A DNA stretch of 14,222 nt from FEN-680 sp036781505. GTDB taxonomy: Bacteria > Actinomycetota > Geothermincolia > Fen-727 > Anoxymicrobiaceae. The translations under genes were made by a program, and so were the position numbers. Each line of letters begins with the position of its first letter. Position 1 is the first letter of the stretch. The DNA lies in NCBI GenBank assembly GCA_036781505.1, contig DAIQAV010000042.1, positions 1-14,222 of the forward strand, given 5' to 3'. Positions 7,338 through 13,913 of this stretch are shown in pieces. Under the pieces are notes generated by a model that saw only the letters and a program-made list of their open reading frames with translations, had not been told where the DNA came from and ran no database searches.

Positions 7338-7356
7338 CAGTTATACTATCAGTTAT
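7338..7356. repeat. Direct repeat CAGTTAT with 12-base period
   Basis: CAGTTAT occurs at 7338-7344 and again at 7350-7356, one helical turn or slightly more apart, between the palindromes and the ribosome site of paralogue C. It could be an activator or regulator half-site pair, or chance in an AT-rich stretch. Confidence 0.3.
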
Positions 7357-7379
7357 CTTCAGCGAGGAGAGGTGGAGTC

Positions 7380-8462
7380 ATGGCAGAGAGCGTGGTCGTC
7401 GGGGCGGGGCTCGCCGGGCTGGTCGCGGCGATAAACCTCGCGCGGCAGGGCAGGGACGTGGTGGTGCTTGAGAGGGAACAGAGGATAGGCGGTTCGGCGA
7501 TCTACCATCCCTCACCCGAGGGTTCTCCCATCGACATCGAAGGCTTCAAAGAGTACAGCGGGATAGACCTCGAGCCAGCCCTCCATACCGGGGCGCTGGC
7601 GCCGTTCCAGGTGGGCCGGGCCATAGCCTACGGCGAGATAATCCCGGTGGACATGAACGCGATCTCCTCCTACATGATCGAGAGGGGACCCAGGTCGACC
7701 TCGCTCGACAGCTACCTGTATGGAATAGCCCGGGAGGCGGGCGTGACCTTCGAGTTCGGCCACGCGCTGGTGTCCAACGACGACGTCGCCGAACTGCCGC
7801 CCGACACGATAATCGCCACCGGGCTCTACTTCGAAGGCTTCGACGCCACTCGCGTCCCTTACCTCACCTCGTTCCATTTCGTCGCGCGCCAGATGATAGA
7901 GGACACCGAGAGCAACCACGTGTCCGTCTACCACGGCGAGTTCACGCGCGACTACTCCTACACCTGCTCGGTCAACGGCATACAGTTCGCGCACGTGTTC
8001 CAGCGCAAGCCCATCGGCAAGGACACGCTGGAGGCCTTCAAGGAGCAGGTCTTCACGGCCGAGGGCATTCAGTTCAAGACCTGGAACCACTTCATGTTCC
8101 CGGTGCCGGCCGCCTCGATTCACAACCCCAGGCTGTTCGCCGGCGACAAGATACTGGCGGGGACCCTTGCCGGCTGCATGGAGTCCTACATGTTCTTCGG
8201 CATCCTGGGTGCGCTGGTCTCGGGGAAGATCGCCGCGATCGCGGTCCAGGACAAAGCGCGGGCGGCTGAGGAGTTCAAGCTCGCGACCTCTTCGTTCGCC
8301 TCGGCGTACGTGGCCAAGAAGCTGTCGAACCTGGCCCCGCACTCGGTGCAGAAGGTGATGATGCCGCTGGCGCTTCGTCACGGCCTTGACTACGCGATGG
8401 TGGCGGAGACGGTGAAGAGAGCGATGCCCGGCTGGAAGAACATCACCCGCGCGGAGCACTAG
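7380..8462 (+). CDS. FAD-dependent oxidoreductase, paralogue C
   Basis: A 360-residue flavoprotein of the same family as A and B. It has the FAD loop VVVGAGLAGLVAAINLA near the N-terminus, VLERE and IGG, ERGPRSTSLDSYL, IIATGL, and the block NPRLFAGDKILAGTLAG, with AGTLAG at residues 260-265 and Thr in the place of the usual Asp. Its closest resemblance by eye is to A (both share TRDY, VNG and FQR in the middle part). The ATG at 7380 is chosen because the glycine loop follows directly and AGGAGAGG lies just upstream; an upstream in-frame GTG at 7311 lies inside the promoter region and lacks a ribosome site. It leads the rightward gene set, divergent to its paralogues, 34 bases ahead of the CrtI-like gene. 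Substrate unknown. Confidence 0.88.
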   Translation: MAESVVVGAGLAGLVAAINLARQGRDVVVLEREQRIGGSAIYHPSPEGSPIDIEGFKEYSGIDLEPALHTGALAPFQVGRAIAYGEIIPVDMNAISSYMIERGPRSTSLDSYLYGIAREAGVTFEFGHALVSNDDVAELPPDTIIATGLYFEGFDATRVPYLTSFHFVARQMIEDTESNHVSVYHGEFTRDYSYTCSVNGIQFAHVFQRKPIGKDTLEAFKEQVFTAEGIQFKTWNHFMFPVPAASIHNPRLFAGDKILAGTLAGCMESYMFFGILGALVSGKIAAIAVQDKARAAEEFKLATSSFASAYVAKKLSNLAPHSVQKVMMPLALRHGLDYAMVAETVKRAMPGWKNITRAEH

Positions 8463-8496
8463 GCACCAGGCGGGCTCGCGGACGATTGGAGGGCGG

Positions 8497-9948
8497 ATGA
8501 AGAAAGTGGTAGTGATCGGGACCGGGCCGGGGGGCAGCTCCTGCGCCGCGCTGCTCGCGAGCCGGGGAATGGACGTGACCGTCCTCGAGCAGAACGACTT
8601 CATCGGCGGTAAGTGCTCGACTTACGAGGAGAACGGGTTCAAGGTCGACACCGGCATCCACATGTTCGCGACAGGCGCCTCCGGCCCCCACGGGCAGGTC
8701 GCGCGCGAGCTCGGGGTGTCCCAGCCGTGGCTGGTGAAAGACCCCAGCGAGACGATGTGGATGAACGAGAAGGGGTTCTTCTACCTCCATCAGAAGACGA
8801 CCAGCCCGGCCGCGCTCAAGGAGCTGGTGATGGCAAACGTCACCGGCAAGCAGAAGGTCGACGTGCTCAACTCGCTGCGCCGCTCGGTTAAGAGCTTTGG
8901 CTTTCCGGGGGTGCTGCGCGAGCTGGCGGGCGTGGCCAAGGCCCTACCCGGCATAGTGGCCAAGTACGACGACACCACCGCGCGGGACTTCCTGAGCCTG
9001 TTCACCGACGACGTCGGAATACACCGCGCAATGAACTGCCTGTCGATGCTGCTGCTGGTCGACCCTTACGACAAGGCTTCGGCCGGCGAGTTCATCTACG
9101 TCATGTCCGACATATTCCGCTACGGGACGCTGGGTGTGCCCAGGGGCGGCGCCATAGGCGTGCCCCGCTCGTTCATGAGGGCTCTGGCGCGCGACGGCGG
9201 CAAGCTGGTGCTGGGGGTCGCGGCAAAGGAGATAACGGTCGTCGACGGCAGGGTGACCGGGGTGCTGGGCTCGGACGGCGAGACTTACCCGGCGGACGTG
9301 GTGATCTCCAACGCGGGGCTCAAGCAGACGGTGAAGCTCGCCGGAGAGGGCAGCTTCCCGGACGAGTACGTGGACTACGTCGACTCGCTGGAGCTGTCGT
9401 ACTCCTGGATAGCGAGCAAGCTGTTTCTCGACACCAGGGTGATAGACCTGAAGGCTCCGTCGTTCTTTCCCATTCCACAGGTGGACCCCGAGAAGATGTT
9501 CGCCTACTGCGACGAGCCTGACGGGTTGCCGGTCGACCCGTTCATATTCGGCCCGATCCCCACCGAGTGGGACCCGACGCTGGCGCCTCCGGGCCACCAG
9601 CTCATCATGATCGGCGTCGCCACCTCCAACGACGTCGACCAGGAGGAGCGAAGCCAGAAGATGCTCGACATCGCCGAGCAGAAATACTTCAGTTTCTTCC
9701 CCGAGGCGGAGAAGCACATCGTCGCCAAGAGCCGCATCACCAACAAGGACACGAACCGCATCACCCGCAAGGGGACGGGCGAGTGCATCGGCCTCGCCCA
9801 GATACCGGGCCAGGTCGGCTCCTCCAAGCCGCACCCCGGGATGCCGGTGGAGGGCCTCTGGGCGGTGGGGTGCGACGCCGGCGGGCGCGGAGTGGGGACC
9901 GAGCAGGGGACGGCATCCGGCATGCTCGTCGCGAGCCTCGTCAGCTAG
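8497..9948 (+). CDS. CrtI-like NAD(P)/FAD-dependent oxidoreductase (phytoene-desaturase-like)
   Basis: A 483-residue protein of the phytoene dehydrogenase/CrtI-type superfamily. The N-terminus has VVVIGTGPGGSSCAALLASRGMDVTVLE then FIGGKCSTYE (about residues 4-45), the FAD ADP-binding fold and GG motif. The C-terminus has GLWAVGCDAGGRGVGTEQGTASGM (from about 453), the second FAD-contact motif with the usual Asp present. Family members desaturate, saturate or isomerise polyprenyl chains, while others act on unrelated hydrophobic substrates, so the reaction here is open. No other carotenoid gene (CrtB, CrtE) is present, which argues against a simple carotenoid role. The ATG has GGAGGG upstream. 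Only three bases separate its stop from the methyltransferase GTG, suggesting coupled translation. Confidence 0.88.
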   Translation: MKKVVVIGTGPGGSSCAALLASRGMDVTVLEQNDFIGGKCSTYEENGFKVDTGIHMFATGASGPHGQVARELGVSQPWLVKDPSETMWMNEKGFFYLHQKTTSPAALKELVMANVTGKQKVDVLNSLRRSVKSFGFPGVLRELAGVAKALPGIVAKYDDTTARDFLSLFTDDVGIHRAMNCLSMLLLVDPYDKASAGEFIYVMSDIFRYGTLGVPRGGAIGVPRSFMRALARDGGKLVLGVAAKEITVVDGRVTGVLGSDGETYPADVVISNAGLKQTVKLAGEGSFPDEYVDYVDSLELSYSWIASKLFLDTRVIDLKAPSFFPIPQVDPEKMFAYCDEPDGLPVDPFIFGPIPTEWDPTLAPPGHQLIMIGVATSNDVDQEERSQKMLDIAEQKYFSFFPEAEKHIVAKSRITNKDTNRITRKGTGECIGLAQIPGQVGSSKPHPGMPVEGLWAVGCDAGGRGVGTEQGTASGMLVASLVS

Positions 9949-9951
9949 ACG

Positions 9952-10797
9952 GTGGACGAGCGCGCCGAACGCGACGGCTGGTCAGAGTGGCTCACGCACG
10001 TCGATGAAAGCCTCACCGGGGAGGCCGCGTCCTGGCTGGCCAGGATCGCCGACTCCGTGGTGGACCGCGCCAGGCTCCGTCCCGGCGACCGGGTCATCGA
10101 CCTCGGAGCCGGCACTGGTCTGTTGACGCTGAAAGCCGCCCGCGCGGTCGGCCGCCAGGGATCCGTCACCGCGCTAGACTCCGACCCATCCTGTCTCTCT
10201 TCCCTGATGTCTGCCGCCTCGGCCGCGGGGTACACCAACATCGTCCCCGTCGAAGGCCGCCTCCAGAGCATCCCGTCGGCTGCCGCGAGCTTCGATGTCG
10301 CGGTGTGCCGGTCCGCCCTCACCTATGCCGCGGACCTGGTCGCGGGCGTGCGCGAGATGCTGCGCGTCCTGGTCGCGTGCGGGCGCTTTTCCGTCTTCGA
10401 GCCGCTCCTCGGCGAAGTGGAGTGGGAGACAGGCGGATCGCTGGGCGAGTACGAGTCCGACTTCGCCGCGATGGAGCGAACCCTCGCGGAAAAACGGGCG
10501 TCGTACACGCATGACAGGGAATCAGTCAGGAGTGCGTTTACCGAAGCTGGAGTAGAGCGATATCAATCCCTGCCGGTGCACTTTAAGGTTAACATGTCAG
10601 GACGAGACGTCGACGACATAGCAGAGGATTATCTCGGCGACCTCCCGGGAGCGCTGTCGGCCTCCCGGGTCTTGATGGATGTGTTTGATGGATCGCGCGT
10701 CACTGACGTGACGCGGGCGTTTGCCGAGGCCGCGTCCGCGGGCAACGTGCAGGGTCACCTCCTGGGTCTCTTCGTCTGGGGGGACGCGCCCGGCTAG
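9952..10797 (+). CDS. SAM-dependent class I methyltransferase
   Basis: A 281-residue methyltransferase with the SAM-binding motif VIDLGAGTG at residues 48-56, an acidic residue after strand two (ALDSDP, Asp76), and a motif-IV-like FDVAVCRSALTYAAD near residue 106. This matches the UbiE/Methyltransf_11-type fold. The C-terminal half is less conserved and probably sets substrate choice. The start is GTG at 9952, three bases after the CrtI-like stop; no clear ribosome site precedes it, so translation probably depends on the upstream gene. Coupling to a desaturase-like flavoprotein suggests methylation of a related quinone, lipid or isoprenoid (inference). The substrate is not identifiable. The last third (about 10500-10700) is somewhat less GC-rich than its surroundings. 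Confidence 0.85.
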   Translation: MDERAERDGWSEWLTHVDESLTGEAASWLARIADSVVDRARLRPGDRVIDLGAGTGLLTLKAARAVGRQGSVTALDSDPSCLSSLMSAASAAGYTNIVPVEGRLQSIPSAAASFDVAVCRSALTYAADLVAGVREMLRVLVACGRFSVFEPLLGEVEWETGGSLGEYESDFAAMERTLAEKRASYTHDRESVRSAFTEAGVERYQSLPVHFKVNMSGRDVDDIAEDYLGDLPGALSASRVLMDVFDGSRVTDVTRAFAEAASAGNVQGHLLGLFVWGDAPG

Positions 10798-10812
10798 CAG
10801 GGAGCTTGCTTG

Positions 10813-13680
10813 ATGACATCTCACGGGAAGATCGTAGCGCCGCTTATGGTGTTGGTGCTGGGGCTGGCTCTGCTGCTGCTGTTGGCGTCTTCAACGCCTG
10901 CGGCCGCCGCGGGAGCAGTGTCGGCGGCCACGGCGAAAGCAGCGGCGCAGAAGCTCATCGGGGACGTCTCCGTCTCCGAGGGCAAGCCCGGCGGCATGCG
11001 AGGCTGGAAGACCGCCCGCGCCGGGGAGCCCCTGCTGGTCTACAGTTTTGAGGGAGCCCCTTCCGAATACCTGGTGCCGGTGCTCGACCCATCCGGCCGT
11101 ACGATATCGACCATCGGCCTGGGGGCGCAGAAGGCCGACTGGCACTGGTACTCGGACTACCCGCTCGCCAAGTTCCCCCTGGTCTCGGCCGGCGAGGCCG
11201 CCTCCAAGGTCAGGACGTACATGAAAGGCCGCGGCCTGTCGGCCAGCGTCCTGCCGGCCCCGCAGGCGAGGATCGCCCCGGACAACGTGGTCTACTGGTT
11301 CTTCCAGCCCGCAGGGTCGCAGGCCCACCAGATGTACGCGCCCGCGTTCATCAAGGAGAATGCGTCCAGCGACCTCGGAATGCGGCCCTGGGACGCGAGG
11401 ATGAAGGGCGCCAACCCCGCGGTGACGCCGGCCGCGATCGAGGCCGCGGGAGCCGGCCTGACGGCCGCCCCGACAGCGCAGGTGGCAAAGGCTCCGGCCC
11501 CGAGCTCCGGCGGAACTCCGTCGGAGTGGGACATCGCCGGCGTCCCCTACCACGAGCAGACCACCGACTGGTGGTGCGGGCCCGCATCGCTGGAGATGGA
11601 CTTCGACTACTTCGGCCCGGACATAGACCAGGGCGAGATCGCCAGTGTCGCCGACCATGGCCAGAGCTACGGCGTATACAACAACGAGCTTGCCAGGGCG
11701 GCCCAGTTCTCGTCGAGCAGCACTTCCGTGCAGGACTCGTCTCTTCGCGGTTACACCGCGAGGTCTCTCGGTTACGCGATGGCCCAGAACACCTGGGAAG
11801 ACGGGTCGGCCCTCTACTCCAGGAGGTACTCCGACCTCAAGGCCCTGGTGTCACAGAACATCCCGGTGCTGGTCCTCACTTACTATTGGAACCCTCCGTC
11901 TTCAGGCCATTTCCGTCTGGTCAAAGGCTACAGCGACGCCCGCAACGTATTCATAGTCCATGACCCCTGGTACTCCGGCGCGCCGCACGGCCCGGACGTC
12001 AACTTCAACCAGACCCAGTTCGTAGACACCCTGTGGACCTACTCCCATCGCTGGGGGATGATCGCGACTCCCTGGCAGGTCAGCGTTTACAAGCCCAACT
12101 CCATCGGAGCGGGCCAGCAGTTCACGGTGAGGGCCGACGTGACCTATCCCGGACCCTCCCCGCTGGGCGGCGAGTACCCGGTGGCGAGTGCGGACGCGAC
12201 GGTCACCTACGACCCCGCCGCTTTCCAGGTCGTGGGAGCCGGGACGAAGTCCCTGCCCTCGATCGACTACACGGGCTCGACCGGGTCGGCTTCCTTCACG
12301 CTGAAGTCGCTGCGCAGCCAGTCCACCGCCAGCGTGAACGTGACGGCGCAGGGCACGGTTGGGGGCAACACGCCGAAATACAACAACTACTCGGACTCGA
12401 TAGGAGGCGTGGGAACAGTGGCGGCGCCACACCCGACTTCGCGGGTCTGGGGGCACGATTCCATCGGGGTATCGAGCCCTTCCAAGACCTGGTACCTCGC
12501 CGAGGGGTGCACCGACGGCGGCTTCGAGACCTGGGTGCTGGTGCAGAACCCCGACCCCTCACAGACCGCCCACGTGAACCTGGACTTCATGACGTCGAAG
12601 GGCCAGGTGAAGGGCCCGACGGTCGACCTCGGCCCTAACTCGCGCACGACCTTCAACGTGTCCCAATGGGTTCCCTCCGAGTACAACGTCTCCACGATGG
12701 TGACGTCGAACGTCGGCGTGGTGGCGGAGCGCTCGGTCTACGCCCGCCAGAGGACAGTAGGCACGGACTCGATCGGCGCGTTGGAGCCGGCGAACCAATG
12801 GTACCTCGCGGAGGGCTGCACCAACGGAGGCTTCGAGACCTGGGTGCTGGTCCAGAACCCCAACGCTACGCCCGCCCACGTCAGCCTGACGTACATGACT
12901 GACACCGGCCCGGTGAAGGGACCATCAGCCGTCGTCCCGGCGAGCTCGCGCATGACGTTCAACGTGGCCGACACCGTCCCCGGCCGGTGGAGCGTATCGA
13001 GCGAGGTCGCCTCGGACAAGCCGGTCGTCGCGGAGCGCTCGGAGTACTGGGCCAACCGGACGGCTGACGGGCACGACTCGGTCGGCGTCTCGGCGCCTTC
13101 GAAGGCCTGGTACCTGGCCGAGGGCTGCACCAACGGAGGCTTCGAGACCTGGGTGCTGGTACAGAACCCCAACCCGACCCCGGCCAGCGTAACCCTGACC
13201 TACATGACAGACCTCGGGCCCGTGCCAGGACCGACGGCCACCATACCGGCCAACTCGCGCAAGACTTTTAATGTCGCCGACTACGTCCCCAACACCTGGT
13301 CCGTGTCCACGCAGGTGACCTCGGCTCAGCCGGTCATCGCCGAGCGCTCGATGTACGGGAACAACAGGCAGTGGGGCACGGACTCCATCGGGGCAGCGGC
13401 TCCGGCCAACACCTGGTACCTTGCGGAGGGCTGCACCAACACCGGCTTCGAGAGCTGGGTCCTGGTGCAGAACCCCAACAGCGCGCCAACTTCGGTGACG
13501 CTCACCTACATGACGCCGGCCGGTCCGGTCGACGGTCCATCGGTTAGCCTGCCGGCGCACAGCCGCCAGACCTTCAACGTCGCGGATACCGTTCCCTGGG
13601 AGTGGGAGGTCTCGACAAAGGTGGTCGCCACCGCCCCGGTCATCGCGGAGCGCGCTATGTACGGGGATTCGAACAAGTAG
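10813..13680 (+). CDS. Secreted C39-like cysteine peptidase with four tandem C-terminal repeats
   Basis: A 955-residue exported protein. Residues 1-33 form a signal peptide: hydrophobic LMVLVLGLALLLLLASS ending in Ala-rich TPAAAAGA. Residues about 35-220 are an unrecognised region with an Ala/Pro-rich linker at its end. A C39-like papain-fold domain follows at about 228-420: catalytic Cys255 in DWWCGPAS, His366 in SGHFRLVKGY and Asp384 in VHDPWY. Residues about 423-540 look like a beta-sandwich (cohesin- or Ig-like). Four repeats of about 103 residues fill 548-955. There is no LPxTG signal or C-terminal membrane helix. ATG at 10813 is preferred (GGAG eight bases upstream), but an adjacent TTG at 10810 is also possible. 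It starts 15 bases after the methyltransferase. A role in cell-surface processing or adhesion is likely; a link to the flavoproteins is doubtful. Confidence 0.88.
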   Translation: MTSHGKIVAPLMVLVLGLALLLLLASSTPAAAAGAVSAATAKAAAQKLIGDVSVSEGKPGGMRGWKTARAGEPLLVYSFEGAPSEYLVPVLDPSGRTISTIGLGAQKADWHWYSDYPLAKFPLVSAGEAASKVRTYMKGRGLSASVLPAPQARIAPDNVVYWFFQPAGSQAHQMYAPAFIKENASSDLGMRPWDARMKGANPAVTPAAIEAAGAGLTAAPTAQVAKAPAPSSGGTPSEWDIAGVPYHEQTTDWWCGPASLEMDFDYFGPDIDQGEIASVADHGQSYGVYNNELARAAQFSSSSTSVQDSSLRGYTARSLGYAMAQNTWEDGSALYSRRYSDLKALVSQNIPVLVLTYYWNPPSSGHFRLVKGYSDARNVFIVHDPWYSGAPHGPDVNFNQTQFVDTLWTYSHRWGMIATPWQVSVYKPNSIGAGQQFTVRADVTYPGPSPLGGEYPVASADATVTYDPAAFQVVGAGTKSLPSIDYTGSTGSASFTLKSLRSQSTASVNVTAQGTVGGNTPKYNNYSDSIGGVGTVAAPHPTSRVWGHDSIGVSSPSKTWYLAEGCTDGGFETWVLVQNPDPSQTAHVNLDFMTSKGQVKGPTVDLGPNSRTTFNVSQWVPSEYNVSTMVTSNVGVVAERSVYARQRTVGTDSIGALEPANQWYLAEGCTNGGFETWVLVQNPNATPAHVSLTYMTDTGPVKGPSAVVPASSRMTFNVADTVPGRWSVSSEVASDKPVVAERSEYWANRTADGHDSVGVSAPSKAWYLAEGCTNGGFETWVLVQNPNPTPASVTLTYMTDLGPVPGPTATIPANSRKTFNVADYVPNTWSVSTQVTSAQPVIAERSMYGNNRQWGTDSIGAAAPANTWYLAEGCTNTGFESWVLVQNPNSAPTSVTLTYMTPAGPVDGPSVSLPAHSRQTFNVADTVPWEWEVSTKVVATAPVIAERAMYGDSNK
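12454..13677 (+). repeat. Four in-frame tandem repeats of about 309 bases (WYLAEGCT domains)
   Basis: Units start at 12454, 12763, 13072 and 13378, giving spacings of 309, 309 and 306 bases. Each encodes HDS(I/V)G or TDSIG, then WYLAEGCT, (G/T)GFE(T/S)WVLVQNP, an FMT/YMT strand, a (S/A)R.TFNV block and ending VAERS/IAERS. Each has one Cys, in AEGCT. Units two to four are closest to one another; the first is the most diverged (DPSQTAHVNLDF, VSQWVPSEYN). The pattern indicates duplication within the gene. I recall these repeats from secreted proteins of deep-branching Actinomycetota. Confidence 0.85.
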
Positions 13681-13712
13681 GCGGCGCGCGTCACGATGAA
13701 ATCAGTTGGGGC

Positions 13713-13780
13713 GATGCCAGGGGCAAGGTCTTCATCAGTCGGTGACACATACTCCTTCTGAAGACCTTACCCCTGCCATC
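13713..13780. repeat. Long imperfect inverted repeat between convergent genes
   Basis: A 22-base left arm (13713-13734, core CAGGGGCAAGGTCTTCA) pairs with a right arm (13759-13780, core TGAAGACCTTACCCCTG) with two mismatches around a 24-base loop. It lies 32 bases after the stop of the secreted peptidase gene, where a terminator would be expected, but no T run follows on either strand. It may be a factor-assisted or bidirectional transcription stop, or a REP/MITE-like element. AAGACCT-type palindromes are, as I recall, common in bacterial intergenic repeats. Confidence 0.6.
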
Positions 13781-13850
13781 TACCGCTTCAACATGTGTGG
13801 GACAACAATGAATCTAGATCCACTCGCGGGCTGGCATCAGTGGAGTGCGA

Positions 13851-13871
13851 CCACCCCGTGCCGAGGGGTGG
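13851..13871. terminator. Possible hairpin after the ketopantoate-reductase-like gene
   Basis: CCACCCC (13851-13857) and GGGGTGG (13865-13871) form a perfect 7-bp GC-rich stem with a 7-base loop. It lies about 40 bases past the stop of the leftward partial gene. No T run follows on the minus strand, so this is weak as an intrinsic terminator. The rest of 13681-13913 shows no gene that I can support. Confidence 0.3.
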
Positions 13872-13913
13872 GAATAAAACAATGATGGTGGCGTGGTTGC
13901 CAGGAGGGTGGGG

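Larger units (their letters stand above)
7199..7379. promoter_or_regulatory. Divergent promoter region between the two gene sets
   Basis: This 181-base region separates the leftward SCP-2-like gene from the rightward paralogue C and is the only AT-rich stretch in the left ten kilobases. Its AT-rich core runs about 7290-7357. Possible rightward elements are TTGACC (7324-7329) with TATCAG 17 bases later, and a TATACT at 7342-7347; neither pair is ideal. A leftward -10-like TAATAATTAT reads on the minus strand over 7300-7291. The half nearest the SCP-2-like gene is GC-rich leader with no obvious motif. The elements are guesses; that promoters for both directions lie here is a safe inference from gene layout. 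Confidence 0.6.

Noticed and set aside
7311..7379. Upstream GTG extension of paralogue C by 23 codons
   Set aside because: It runs through the promoter region and operator-like palindromes, has no ribosome site, and the FAD loop follows directly after the ATG at 7380.
8461..8496. GGCACCAGGC after paralogue C as a second copy of the GGTGCC/GGCACC palindrome
   Set aside because: Only one arm plus a few bases are present, no hairpin forms, and the gap is an ordinary spacer before a ribosome site.
7512..8603. Minus-strand 363-codon open frame opposite paralogue C
   Set aside because: It spans the end of one plus-strand gene and the start of the next, has no recognisable motif, and reads like an antisense shadow.
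8944..9834. Long minus-strand open frame opposite the CrtI-like gene
   Set aside because: Composition is typical of a mirror frame and the plus strand has both FAD motifs of a known family.
12454..13677. CRISPR-like or non-coding tandem array
   Set aside because: The repeats are in frame, about 309 bases long and code for a clear protein domain; there is no short-repeat/spacer pattern anywhere in the window.
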